From positions 33,568,501-33,632,500 of the forward strand of contig NC_053132.1 of NCBI RefSeq assembly GCF_010015445.1: a stretch of 64,000 bases of DNA, written 5' to 3'. This DNA is from Perca fluviatilis (Eukaryota; Chordata; Actinopteri; Perciformes; Percidae). The notes beneath the pieces are model-generated. The model had not been told where the DNA came from and did not search any database. It worked only from the letters and a program-made list of their open reading frames with translations. The translations under genes and the position numbers were made by a program. Every line of letters starts with the position of its first letter. The first letter of the stretch is position 1. Positions 43,701 through 52,144 of the stretch are shown here, one piece after another.

Positions 43701-45118
43701 TAGTCGATTAGCCCAAACGGTGACTTTGCGCAGGTATGAGGTGCTGTGGGATGCGAAGCAATGTCGGAGCTCAATCGAGCTCACAGCAGGCCGGGGTCTG
43801 TGGAGGAAGGCAGGCCGGGCGGCGAGGCAGCAACACAGGCAGCTGAACTCCGACACACAGTTTTACCAAATTTCATAAAACGGCCCATATTTCAGCTTTA
43901 TATAGTTGATTTCTCGCATAAAAAAGTCTCAGAAGTGAATTTGGTAAGGAAACATTGCAGTGTCTGGAATATGAGATTCTGTCGCGTTTCTAATGTGTGT
44001 GTAGTAGGGATTCGCTCAACCAATCAGCACGTAATCTCATGCGTGTGTATGGCGATTCGCTCAACCAATCAGCGCCGCGTCTACGTGGTGTAATGCGGCT
44101 AAGGCTCAACGCAGCGCACGCAGCTCATCTAAATATTCATGACCATACCATATTTGGAAGAAAAGCTCTTGTTAGAAATAGGGCCAAAACACAGGGATGC
44201 ATAAGGGCCAATAAAATATCAACCAGGCCATTTTCAGCCCAACTAATGTTACATACCCCATTAGTAGACCATAAGGAACAGTGTGAAATACCCTATATAA
44301 TCACTCTATCACCCCTTTAAAGTCAGAGCCATTTTCCTTCTTACATTTCTCAATCATTTAGCGTTAACATTAGATGTTTAAAGGCCCCATATCATGCTCA
44401 TTTCCAGGTTCATACTTGTAGTTTGCGCCTCTACTAGAAGATGTTTGCATACTTTAATGTAAAAAAACATTCTCATCCTGTCTGTCTGAATATACCGGTA
44501 TTCACCCTTTGTCTGAAAACGCTACGTTTTAGCGCCTGTCTCTTTTAAGCCACCCTCCTGAAAATCCCAGTCCACTCTGATTGTTCAGTGTTTTCGGGTC
44601 TTTCGCATCTGTGCTCTGTGAGTCTCTGCACTGTCATTGCAGCCCAGGAAATAACTGTAGCGGCACTTTCTACCTATTTATAGCATTGTTGTGACATCAA
44701 AACCATACGGAAATCCTGACTGCTCGTTTAAAGGCAAAGTTTCTGAATACGGTTATGTGCATTTTTCTGTAGATTGAGCGTATTGATACTTTCACAGTAT
44801 TTATATAGCATATCGACCTGCCATACCTACCATAAATTAAAAAAAGGAAATCTCACTTTTTACAATATGGGACCTTTAAGACGGCTCTGTTACCTCTGCT
44901 CCATCTTCCTTTCTCACGCCTTCTTCCATGGCTGTCTCGGAATCTTTTAAGAAACACAGGGTTTGAGTTTTAACGCCCAGCCCACAGGTGGCACTACAGG
45001 GGGAGCTGTCAACGATCACCTCCACCAGCACTTTATCCACCGCCTCCAGTTCAGCTGTGCTCAGGAGATGGAGGAAGAAGAGGAGGACAAGGTGATGCCT
45101 GACAGCTACTCGTTGCAT
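19662..45118 (-). CDS. tmem81: Transmembrane protein 81 (five exons, introns full of transposons)
   Basis: The predicted coding exons are 45118-44894, 41748-41603, 20894-20779, 20193-20000 and 19781-19662. They total 801 nt, all in phase, giving 266 residues against about 255 in human TMEM81. The protein has a signal peptide (residues 1-22), the family motif 'PCSATCGLG' (40-48), an Ig-like domain with the Cys pair C110 and C166/C167, the conserved '[13 protein letters not shown]' (126-138), 'WGIRVLP' after the Ig domain, an N-glycosylation site (N211) and one membrane helix (about 229-248) near the C-terminus. It is a single-pass sperm-surface protein. Work in zebrafish, mouse and human places TMEM81 in a complex with IZUMO1 and SPACA6 needed for egg binding. 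No frameshift or stop is visible, so the gene looks functional. Homology was recognised from memory, and splice sites were assigned by eye. Confidence 0.85.
20000..20193 (-). CDS. tmem81: tmem81 exon 4 (end of Ig domain)
   Basis: The acceptor AG is at 20195-20194 and the donor at 19999-19998 (TACACA|GTACGG). It encodes 'GTYCCVVQD', the second Ig Cys, and '[15 protein letters not shown]', then a polar linker with an NQT sequon. Confidence 0.85.
20779..20894 (-). CDS. tmem81: tmem81 exon 3 (conserved [13 protein letters not shown])
   Basis: The acceptor AG is at 20896-20895 and the donor at 20778-20777 (GCAG|GTAAAC). It encodes the best-conserved TMEM81 block, '[13 protein letters not shown]', and ends '...AEEDAG' before the Tyr-Cys motif. 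It is separated from exon 2 by 20.7 kb of transposons. Confidence 0.85.
20933..22095. mobile_element. TTAA-flanked element in tmem81 intron 2, with a nested insert
   Basis: It starts AGGTCCCCTATTGTAAAAAG after TTAA (20929-20932) and shares interior sequence with the MITE at 44382-44875 (for example 'GGCTTAAAGAGACAGGCGC'). About 21178-21987 is an inserted segment that interrupts this shared sequence. The right terminus is not preserved, so the right boundary is approximate. Confidence 0.6.
22096..23778 (+). other. Probable leader and ORF1 region of the following L1, unrecognised
   Basis: This lies directly upstream of an L1 ORF2 start. A short frame from 22710 begins '[20 protein letters not shown]' and stops at 22880. 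A second open stretch is at 22944-23216. I cannot assign a family. It may be L1 leader sequence or a separate repeat. Confidence 0.3.
23980..25548 (+). pseudogene. Rex1-like LINE, leader and endonuclease
   Basis: A hydrophobic leader frame (23980-24243) is followed by a basic stretch and endonuclease start ('[18 protein letters not shown]'). Frameshifts near 24310 and 24375 break the N-terminal endonuclease. From 24481 to 25548 the frame is open: '[16 protein letters not shown]', 'YIPPSA', 'SADFNHASL' and '[10 protein letters not shown]' carry the usual endonuclease Asp, Asn and His residues. A linker follows with '[18 protein letters not shown]' and a proline-rich end. The stop at 25548 lies in the proline-rich linker before the reverse transcriptase, which is in another frame, so at least one more shift separates them. 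Confidence 0.8.
25694..27073 (+). CDS. Rex1-like reverse transcriptase, open frame of 459 residues
   Basis: The frame is uninterrupted and covers the full reverse transcriptase. It has '[18 protein letters not shown]' (fingers), '[13 protein letters not shown]', '[12 protein letters not shown]' (first catalytic Asp), '[13 protein letters not shown]', the catalytic 'FSDDTAVVG', and the C-terminal '[13 protein letters not shown]' typical of this family. The annotated ATG at 25694 is only the first in the frame. In an intact element this domain would be fused to the endonuclease upstream. The open frame suggests a fairly recent insertion. Confidence 0.85.
   Translation: MRSQLKKIKARKAPGPDGISPRLLKDCADQLCGVVRHLFNLSLSLEKVPVLWKTSCVVPVPKTPRPKEPNHFRPVALTSHLMKTMERIILRHLRPLVGTQLDPLQFAYQPGIGVDDAVIYLLHRSLLHLEDSGSTVRVMFFDFSSAFNTIQPSLLRVKMESVGVDQHLAAWTTDYLTNRPQYVRLHQCVCDVVLCSTGAPQGTVLSPFLFTLYTSDFTHNSTHCHIQKFSDDTAVVGCVSEGNDLEYKTVIRDFVSRCELNQLQLNTSKTKEMIVNFKRKTSHFTPVSIQGSNIEVVKSYKFLGVHLNNNLNWTDNTHALYKKGQSRLHLLRRFRSFGVCRTLLRTFYDSVVASAIHYAVVCWKGGSSDRDRSRLNRLIRRASSVLDCPLDSIEVVGERRMLAKLTSIMDNTSHPLHDTVGSLSSSFSSRLIHPRCKKERYRRSFIPAAVRLYNTYTTR
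28480..29988 (+). pseudogene. L2-like leader and endonuclease (502 codons, C-terminal end frameshifted)
   Basis: The first ~200 residues are a low-complexity basic and Ser/Pro-rich leader. The endonuclease spans about residues 205-420, with '[16 protein letters not shown]', 'LLLTETW', 'HRGGGLAV', '[11 protein letters not shown]' and 'SDHKLIRF' carrying the expected Asn, Glu, Asp and His residues. The frame ends at 29988 in the linker. The downstream linker and reverse transcriptase continue in another frame, so a frameshift lies near 29930-29990. Confidence 0.8.
30143..31255 (+). pseudogene. L2-like reverse transcriptase with the catalytic core deleted
   Basis: The frame carries the linker, '[14 protein letters not shown]', '[14 protein letters not shown]', '[20 protein letters not shown]' and the first catalytic Asp in '[13 protein letters not shown]'. 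After '[14 protein letters not shown]' (near 30970) it jumps, out of frame, to the extreme C-terminus ('[17 protein letters not shown]' in another frame at about 31035-31137). The segment with the YADD box is missing. It is therefore an internally deleted copy that cannot reverse transcribe. Confidence 0.82.
34112..35526 (+). pseudogene. HARBI1-like nuclease, two exons, one in-frame stop
   Basis: This is the Harbinger transposase of the DDE nuclease superfamily. Exons are 34112-34851 and 34980-35526, joined by a GT (34852) to AG (34979) intron. Together they encode about 429 residues. An N-terminal helical region contains an HTH-like segment ('[20 protein letters not shown]'). The catalytic residues are D in '[10 protein letters not shown]', D in '[11 protein letters not shown]' and E in '[11 protein letters not shown]', and all three are present. 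The only visible lesion is a TGA at 34835-34837 in 'VQAV*DHKYR', where the family usually has Cys. A minus-strand SANT gene faces it. It is the best-preserved DNA-transposon gene in the window. Confidence 0.85.
35527..36140. other. Convergent 3' ends of the Harbinger genes
   Basis: No gene is present. The plus-strand AATAAA at 35855 is a likely poly-A signal for the nuclease gene. Sequence is AT-rich. Confidence 0.5.
36141..37613 (-). CDS. Harbinger SANT/Myb-like accessory protein, two exons
   Basis: Exons are 37613-37092 and 36614-36141, joined in phase 0 (CAG|GTATGT to ...CAAG|GCAAGG). The product is about 331 residues. The N-terminal SANT/trihelix-like domain (residues 10-110) has '[19 protein letters not shown]' and '[19 protein letters not shown]'. 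It is followed by an acidic Ser/Thr-rich stretch. The C-terminal exon has a helical segment and then five or six copies of a proline-rich repeat of about 11 residues ('[11 protein letters not shown]' and 'MAPAHxYTPxP'). Known homologues bind transposon ends and carry the nuclease into the nucleus. No break is visible. Confidence 0.78.
36215..36375 (-). repeat. Coding tandem repeat of about 33 bp, five copies
   Basis: The minus strand encodes successive 'MAPAH/MGPAH' units. On the plus strand 'GCAGGGCCCATGGG' and 'GCGGGGGCCATG' recur about every 33 bp. It lies within exon 2 of the Harbinger SANT gene. Confidence 0.85.
39384..39664. repeat. 36-bp minisatellite, eight copies
   Basis: The unit is TCTCTGTTCAGTACCAAATG plus CCCTGTTATAACCAG-type sequence, 36 bp in all. 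Copies start at 39384 and recur every 36 bp; the eighth is partial. Copies differ at one to three positions. As 36 is a multiple of three, both strands stay open by chance. Confidence 0.95.
39998..40620 (+). pseudogene. Rex3 reverse transcriptase, C-terminal fragment
   Basis: The frame encodes the end of the reverse transcriptase ('[15 protein letters not shown]', '[17 protein letters not shown]') and the conserved Rex3 C-terminus ('[19 protein letters not shown]', '[20 protein letters not shown]'). It stops at the normal position. The catalytic region is absent because of 5' truncation. The few codons before 39998 belong to the surrounding hAT. Confidence 0.88.
39998..40637 (+). mobile_element. 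Rex3 (RTE-clade) LINE, 5'-truncated
   Basis: AACTTTGCAGTG is duplicated at 39986-39997 and 40638-40649. The insert ends with the Rex3-type tail 'AAGCGGACGAAGATGGAT'. About 640 bp are left of a roughly 3-kb family. Confidence 0.9.
40936..41602. other. tmem81 intron 2, exon-2 side
   Basis: I see nothing coding here. It includes a TG/AT-rich stretch and short repeat-like pieces ('CCCGGGCCCCAAACG' near 41048) that I cannot classify. Confidence 0.4.
41603..41748 (-). CDS. tmem81: tmem81 exon 2 (first half of Ig domain)
   Basis: The acceptor AG is at 41750-41749 and the donor at 41602-41601 (TGGAG|GTAAGG). It encodes '[15 protein letters not shown]' and the first Ig Cys in 'VDIDCLGE'. An alternative donor 12 nt earlier (AG|GTTTTC) would drop four codons and keep the phase. 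Confidence 0.82.
42120..42540. repeat. Left arm of long inverted repeat
   Basis: It pairs with 43560-43950. For example 'GTGAGCTCGATTGAGCTCCG' at 42319 corresponds to the minus-strand sequence near 43785. Arms differ at scattered positions (roughly 85-90% identical by eye). Confidence 0.8.
42713..43560. repeat. 194-bp tandem array, 4.4 copies
   Basis: 'CATTAACTTGAAATCGGACA' recurs at 42713, 42907, 43101, 43295 and 43489, exactly 194 bp apart. Units differ by only a few bases, so the array is recent or homogenised. Confidence 0.95.
43560..43950. repeat. Right arm of long inverted repeat
   Basis: This is the reverse complement of the left arm at 42120-42540. The pair would fold into a stem with the 194-bp array in the loop. 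Confidence 0.8.
44382..44875. mobile_element. 494-bp TTAA MITE in tmem81 intron 1
   Basis: TTAA flanks both ends (44378-44381 and 44876-44879). The termini are AGGCCCCATATCATG and, on the minus strand, AGGTCCCATATTG. It shares interior sequence with the element at 20933. No coding content. Confidence 0.88.
44894..45118 (-). CDS. tmem81: tmem81 exon 1 (signal peptide)
   Basis: It starts at the ATG at 45118, followed by a hydrophobic leader ('[10 protein letters not shown]'). It contains '[17 protein letters not shown]', matching the family's N-terminal Cys motif. It ends in phase 0 at GAG|GTAACA (donor 44893-44892), only 14 bp from the TTAA of an inserted MITE. Confidence 0.85.
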
Positions 45119-46026
45119 TTTGATGTTTGATGGTAAATCTGCAAGAAATTAAAAGGTTTTTAGCTTTTGTCGTGTAGCATAGCCAGATCGTCAAAGATAG
45201 ACAGGCAGACTTCTTCTCTTCGTACAACTAAACACTCAATCTTTCCTAAGAATGTGTTTGTATCATCACAGATTTCCTCTCCCTCAGCAGAGGAAAGGCC
45301 TGCCATTACAGGGCTCTCAATCAGCCCTGCACTGCACCACCATCTCTCAGTGGTGAGTCTACCGAACACTTCTAACATTACCAAAGTCTGGATAAAGCTA
45401 GACACAGTTCGCACTCATTTACACAATAAAGAAAACTTTATGAGGGACGTAATACGTATCAATTACCCCTCAAATTCATTAACCAACACATGAAAATTAA
45501 CTATACACAGAAAGCCCCCATGACTTGGATTGGTCGCATGATGTCATTAACATAAATACACCATGCTGCTGGGTGGCTTCTCATCAAACATTTCTGCATG
45601 GTGGACCAAAAAAAAAGGAACAAAGAAAAGGTGAGTATGAAGAAACAAACAATTAACTGTCAAAACCTGCAACTTAATGAATCTAATGAAACTATACAGT
45701 GGATATGTGTGAAATAAATACGTGGCGCTCCCCATGTGAAAAGCCCATAAGTATCATAAAGACAGTTGGAAGAAGAAAGAGGTTTTGTATTTTATCGTCA
45801 CTGCAGTCGAGATGTTCGAGCAAGTTTGTTTTTTGTAATCACATTTGTATCTCTAAGAAACATCCGTATGGTGTCAAAGCACAGTTGCTCTCCAATATGC
45901 AGAGTGATGTACCTACAGTTAGATTAACCCTGGAAGACAAAGGAAGTTAAAGACATACAGTTCTGTGTCATATGTTCAAACTGGAGTTAACAGCTGTGAG
46001 AAAATGTTGGATCAATCTAAAACATA
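45119..46026. other. Region upstream of tmem81
   Basis: It should hold the tmem81 promoter and 5' untranslated region, but I see no convincing TATA box, CpG cluster or second gene. A minus-strand frame at 45160-45414 is not recognised. Confidence 0.4.
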
Positions 46027-46774
46027 TGGAGTTATATTTCTATCTTTATTCAAGAGCGCATTCTTTCAATTTGAGAGCATTTCTCACTGATATTACGTTC
46101 AGATTTTGTAATAATTTCCCTCAAAACCTTGCTCTCACACTGAAATAGTCACCGCCTGCGCTTGGATTTGCTCTGCTTGTGCTCAAACTTTCTGCTTGGA
46201 CTCAGATATGTTGTTGCTTGGACAGATTTCCTGCTCTCTGCTTTGGCGCTTCTCCTCGCACTCAGGCTGATTCTGCACGCTTGCAAATCTTCTGCTCTCA
46301 GATATCTCCTGCACTCTGATTTAGTTTGTGTTACAACCCTATATAAATTCCCCAACCAATAGAATGCCAGCTGTAGTGTTTTTTTTTTAAATATGATTTA
46401 TTTATTGAGTTTTCAACAAAAACAACAGACACAGACCCCCATGTACATCCGAGTGAGTAAGGTAACAGACCATCGAATGAGGTGAGGTAAGCACTAATAA
46501 CAAAGTGGTGTTACTTAAGGATAAAGTTCGTCAATACCCACACAAAATCACAAACCTCGAAGCACATAATACCAATTGGGAAAAAAGACAAAACAAAATA
46601 AATAAATAAATAAAAGAAATTAATAAATAAAAATATAAAATAAAAATAAAAAACACTTTAAGGACATGAGACACTTAATAGACACTCACAGACGAGACAA
46701 ACTGTGTGCTGCTAGTACAGGGAGAGAACGTGAGCCAGCCAGGAGTCACAAGAAGGTGCAGATCAGGGTGATGT

Positions 46775-49700
46775 TTAGCCAGTGGGGGGAGCATCCAGCC
46801 GGAGGGACTGGACATGCTCTTCAAAGGGTTGCCAAATCTTTAAAAAAATTTCATTGGAGCCACGGAGGGAGTGTTTGATTTTCTCTAATTTCATAAAGGA
46901 TAAGGCATCCCTTATCCAATGGGTGTGGGAGGGGGGAGACGGGCTCTTCCAGTGCATCAGAATGACACGCCTTGCTAATAATGTGAGAAAAGCCACCAGT
47001 TCAGTGAAGTAGGAGGGCAGAGGGTTGGCAGTGGGTAGGACACCGAACAGGCCTACTAAGGGTGATTGGAGGACTTTGGTAGATGTGATGGCCGAGAGTG
47101 AGACAAATACAGAATTCCAGAACCGAGAGAGAGCGGGACAGGTCCAAAACATGTGACTGAGGTTAGCTGGACCTAAGTGACACTTATCGCAATTTGGACT
47201 GGTGCCCGGGTAAATGCGAGATAGTTTGCTTTTAGACCAGTGAACTCTATGGATTACTTTGCATTGCAAAACCCCATGCCGGGCGCAAATAGATGAAGAA
47301 TGGACCCATTTCAGAGCACACTGCCAGACCTCAGGCTCTATCTCTATATTAAGGTCCTCGGACCAGATGGTGCGCAGTCTATCAGAGGACGAGGATTGGT
47401 GTGTAAGGAGAGTGCAGTAGAGCTCTGAGATGGAACCTTTAAGGTAGGGGTTAATATTTAAAATAGTGTCAATTAAAGTAGAAGGAGGAATAGCAGGGAA
47501 ACCAGGGAAGCGATTGCGAGCAAAGTCTCTGACCTGCAAATACCTGAAGAAGTGGGATCTCTGTAATTTGAATACACCCACTAGTTGGTCAAAAGATGCA
47601 AATATTCCCTCAATGTAAAGATGTTTGACAGATACAATCCCATGATCCTCCCAGGCTGCGAAAGCCCGATCATTGATAGAGGGAGTAAACAGAGGGTTAG
47701 AGTGTACAGGGGATAAAAGAGAGATTGACTGTAACCCCAAATGGCGTTTCAATTGAGTCCAGATCTTGAGACAGTTCTTCACTATAATATTACTGGAATA
47801 AGATAATGGTGATAATGTCAGGGGGAGGCACAAAAGGGACATTAGAGAGGAGGAGCCACATGAGGCAGCCTCAATCTGCAGCCACGGTGGAGGCTGATTG
47901 TTAATGTGATACCAGTGCAGTATAGATCGAATGTTAGCAGCCCAGTAATAACATAAAAAATTTGGTAGTGCTAGGCCACCCATTTCTTTGGGTTTTTGTA
48001 GAGTGTCTTTTCGAATTCTGGGAGGTTTTTTGTTCCATATGAACTGAGAGATCAGGCTGTCAAGTGAGTGGAAAAAATGTCTTGGAATAAAGAGGGGTAT
48101 AGATTGGAAGAGATAGAGGAATTTGGGAAGCACATTCATTTTAATACAGTTTATCCTACCAGCCAGAGATAAAGGTATGAGAGACCAACGGTGGAAGTCT
48201 TGAGTCAGTCGAGCAAGCAGAGGGGAGAAATTACATTTTAACAAATCCGAGTAGTTTCTGGTTACACAAATGCCTAAATATTTAAAATTACTTAAAGACG
48301 TCTTAAATGGCAAGTCCGAGAGGGGATAGGCCGCGGCTGCAGCATTAATGGGCATAAGCTCACTTTTCTGAAGATTTAGTTTGTAACCAGAAATTTGCCC
48401 AAATTCCTTCAGCGTGGCCAACGCAAGTGGGACAGATCTATCTGGGTCAGAGACGAACAGTAATAGGTCATCTGCGTACAACGAAAGTTTGTGCTCAGCA
48501 CCTCCCCTCCAGATGCCCCGGAACCGACCGGACCTGAGGGCCACCGCAAGAGGTTCAATGGCGATGGCAAACAGTAACGGGGAAAGAGGACAGCCCTGCC
48601 GAGTACCACGATTGAGGGGGAAATAATCAGAGTAATCATTGTTTGTGCGGACACAGGCTCGGGGGGATGTATATAAGAGCTTTATCCAAGAAATAAATAT
48701 GTTGCCAAATCCAAAGCGTCTTAATGCATGGAACAGATAGGGCCATTCGACACGGTCAAATGCCTTCTCAGCATCCATTGAGATGACTAATTCCGGAGAA
48801 TCTGAGGACGAGGGCGAGTACATTATATCAAACAGCCGTCTGACGTTGTGAAAGGAGTGTCTATCCTTAATAAACCCTGTTTGGTCTGTGGAAATAATGG
48901 TGGCCAGAACAGACTCTAAGCGTTTTGCCAGCATCTTAGCCAATAACTTGACATCTGCGCAGAGCAGAGATATAGGGCGAAAGCTGCTACAGAATAGGGG
49001 ATCTTTGTCCTTTTTCAATATAAGAGAAATAGTGGCCTGGCGTAGTGTGGGGGGGAGGATGCCAGCCTGTAGCGATTCATTGAACATGTTTAGCAGAAGT
49101 GGAGACAGCTTATCAGCAAACGTTTTTAAAAATTCAGCTGGAAAGCCGTCGGGGCCGGCATTTCCCACTCTGCATGGACAGCAAGGCTCCTTTGAGTTCA
49201 CCCACTGTAAAGGGTTTATCCAGGTCAGAAGATGTTTCAGGGTCAATCGAAGGGATGTTCAAGGACCCAAAAAAGTTTTCAAATTGTGCCTCATCAGATG
49301 AGCTCTCAGAAGTATATAACAGACTATAAAAGTCCCTGAATTGGTCATTAATGGTTCGAGGATTGATAGTTGTTCCAGTGGTAGTTCTAATTCTAATTCT
49401 AACAATGTGCGTTGACGAAGAAGATTGTCGGATTTGGTGAGCGAGTAGTCTACTTGGTTTATCTCCAAATTCATAATAATTGTGTCGTGTTTTTAATAGA
49501 GATTTTGTTGCCTCATCAGAGGCCAGGATGTCAAATTCTGCTTTTTTCATGAGCAGTTCTTTAAAAAGGTCTGCGTCAGGAGAGTCTATACATTTTGTTT
49601 GTAGTTCTGATATAGCACTGGAGAGACAAGAACCCTTTTCAGCAGCAATCCTTCTATGGTAAGCAGAGTAGGAAATTACTTCTCCTCTTAAATAGGCATT

Positions 49701-50598
49701 GCATGTCTCCCAAATTGTTGCAGCAGACACCGCCGGATCAACGTTAGTGGAAATAAAGAGGTCGACGCGACTGTTGATAGTATTAACGAAATTGGGATCG
49801 TGAAGAAGTAGCGAATCAAAGCGCCAGGGGGATCGCGACAGGGATCTACCAGGAAGGCAAATGTCAACTATGGCCACTGCATGGTCTGAGATTACTATAG
49901 GGCTGTAGGAGCATGAGCAGATAGAGGAGAGTAATTTGCTGTCAATTAGAAAAAAAATCAATCCGGGAGAAAGTACCATGGACAGGGGAGAAGAAAGAGA
50001 ACTGCTTGGCGGTAGGATTGAAAAATCGCCACACGTCTGAGACTGCATATTGCTCCATGAACAGTTGAATGACTTTGGATGATTTAGATCGGGCACACGT
50101 CTTGTTAGACGAACGGTCAAGTGAGGGATCAAGACAACAGTTGAAGTCACCACCGAGGATGAGCTGGCAGGAACGTAAATCGGGGAGGAAGAAAAAAAAG
50201 GTTTTGAAAAAATCCTCATTGTCCCAATTCGGGCCATACACATTCGCCAAAGTCAGATTATTGCCACAAATTTTCCCTGAGATGATAACAAAGCGACCAT
50301 TTGGGTCTGCTATGACCTTGGATACAGAAAGCGGAACTGATTTATGGACAAGAATTGCAACACCACGAGCCTTACTTGAGAAAGAGGAGTGGTAGAGCTG
50401 GCCTACCCACCCTCTACGAAGCCTAAGGTGATCTGATGGCTTGAGATGAGTTTCCTGTAGAAAGGCAATTTTGGTGTTTAGCTGTTTCAGATGATTAAGC
50501 ACTGTGTTACGCTTTACAGGAGAATTCAGCCCCTTGACATTCCAACTAGTGAATCTTAAAGCACCCCTAGGTGTTGACAAGGAGTTAAAACTTAACAT
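46775..50598 (-). pseudogene. L1/Tx1-like ORF2, nearly intact (two frameshifts)
   Basis: The endonuclease starts at the ATG at 50598, with 'SWNVKGLNSPVKR', 'FLQETHL', 'ILGGDFNCCLD' and, after a shift near 49955, 'SPIVISDHAVAIVD'. A second shift near 49150 joins the connector to the reverse transcriptase, where 'SGK' meets 'GPDGFPAEFLK'. From there to 46775 the frame is open. It has 'ISLLCADVKLLAKMLAKRL', 'SMDAEKAFDRVEW', '[13 protein letters not shown]', the catalytic 'YADDLLLF', and the C-terminal Cys-rich knuckle 'CDKCHLGPANLSHMFWTC'. All main catalytic residues are present. Only the two frameshifts, or assembly errors in homopolymers such as the A-run near 49950, prevent a full product. 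Confidence 0.9.
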
Positions 50599-51339
50599 AC
50601 AGTGATATTAGGGGGCCTGAGTGGATGTTGTACCAGTACACCTCCACCCCACAAGCCAGCAGCCTGATGAAAGAGGGCATGGCGCCTGGCCAGACTGAGC
50701 ATGCCAAGTTGCAGGAGCAGCACACAGAAGAAAAAATAAAAAAATAAAAATAATACATGGATCAGAGACAAGACGGGAAACCTAACAGAAGAAACATCAA
50801 ACATACAAGCCGCCCCCCACCCATCCCCTCCCCTTAGCCCAAACCCCAGTGAAGTTGCTGCAAGGAGCAGAAACTCACAACTCTCTGACATATACATCAG
50901 CATATCTTAATACTTCCCAAAACCTATCGCTCCATTCCCACAACATAACGATAGTAAACTTTAAGAACAAAAGTTCAATCTTTTTAAATACCTCAAGTGA
51001 AAAACATAACAATCATAACAGTCACACATTAAGGCTCAGCTAAAGTAATGGCCAGCTGAACATGAGCCTACAGCAGTAATAGCCTTGCAGTCAATCCGTT
51101 ACAGAGTATACACAGCGGTAATGATCGTCCCTTCCACTTCCAGTTAGTCAGGCGAGTCAGATACGAGAGAAAAATAAAATAATAATAATAAAATATAAAC
51201 TCGGTACACACGTTGAGCGGATGGGATCAGTTAGCCTATATGAAAGAAAAAAAAAACAACAACTCACGAAGCCATAGACTGCACTGAAAAAATACCAAGG
51301 GGATAAAATAACAAGAGGAAAATATACCAGATCAATTGC
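50599..51339. other. L1 spacer between ORF1 and ORF2
   Basis: Non-coding on the sense (minus) strand apart from short chance frames. It includes an A-rich plus-strand stretch at 51170-51200. Confidence 0.6.
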
Positions 51340-52144
51340 TTACGGATCTTTGTGTAAACCCTGGACAAATTTGTCCGCCGCTGAAGCAGACAGGAGCCAG
51401 GTCTTCTCCCCATCAGGCATGGTGATGCGCAGCTTCGCTGGGTAGAGGAGAGCCGGCTTGTAGCCGCGCTGATACAGTTCGGCCATGGAGGTCTTGAACT
51501 CGGCACGCTGCTTTAGCACGTCGGGGCTGTAGTCATCGTAGAAGCGGACCTTGTGGCCTTTGTAGGACAGATCACCTCGCCTGCGAGCCTCGCGGATCAC
51601 CAAGTCCTTGATTTGGAAGCGGTGAAAGCGCAGGATGACGGGCCGTGGTCTGCCTCCTGGCGCAGGTTTGGGTGCGAGGCTCCGGTGCGCCCGGTCTCTC
51701 AGGGGGTGAAGTGAGGGCCTCCGTGCCGAGGACATCAACGAGGAACTGAGAGAAAAAAGCAAGTGGACGAGGGCCCTCGATCGATTCAGGCAGGCCGATG
51801 ATGCGGATGTTTTGGCGCCTGCTGCGCCCCTCCAGGTCCGCCAATTTGACTGCGAGTGCCCTGCTCTCTCCCTGCAAAGCGGCGCAAGTAGTCTCAAGTT
51901 GTTGAAGCCGCTGGTCAACCTCGGTGGCGTTGGCCTCCAGGGAGCAGACCCGCTGTTCGTGGTCCGACACAGTGGAATGGATGTTATCCAGCGTGGATGT
52001 CAGCGAGTCGAAGGATGACTTGAAATCAGACGCCAGAGCCGCCCTGTGCTCTTCCAGTAACATGCTAATCTCGGACAAAGTTAAGCTAGCAGCCGGAGTA
52101 GTTTCCTTGTCCTTTTCAGCGGTTTTTCCCTTAGACTTGGACAT
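51340..52144 (-). pseudogene. L1 ORF1 RNA-binding protein, one frameshift
   Basis: It begins at the ATG at 52144. The N-terminal coiled coil spans residues about 20-110, with heptads around 'CSLEANATEVDQRLQQLETTC'. The RRM-like core starts 'RRQNIRIIGLPESIEGPRP'. A one-base shift near 51730 moves into the frame that carries 'RPRPVILRFHRFQIKD' and the C-terminal domain 'YKGHKVRFYDDYSPDVLKQR', with its stop at 51340. ORF1 proteins trimerise, coat LINE RNA and act as chaperones. The length fits fish L1 ORF1. Confidence 0.88.

Larger units (their letters stand above)
41799..44316. mobile_element. TTAA-flanked palindromic element with a central tandem array
   Basis: TTAA flanks both ends (41795-41798 and 44317-44320). 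The termini are AGGGGTGATAGAATG on the left and AGGGGTGATAGAGTG on the minus strand at the right. Long inverted arms (about 42120-42540 and 43560-43950) enclose a 194-bp tandem array. TTAA duplication fits piggyBac or Kolobok superfamilies. No transposase is visible. It lies in tmem81 intron 1. Confidence 0.82.

Noticed and set aside
45160..45414. Minus-strand 84-codon frame upstream of tmem81 as a host exon
   Set aside because: I recognise no domain, the possible acceptor has no pyrimidine tract, and the overlapping plus-strand frame is equally long.
46162..46362. Ser/Leu-rich frame between the MITE left arm and the L1
   Set aside because: It is MITE interior with repeated 'CTGCT' words, and the opposite strand is equally open.
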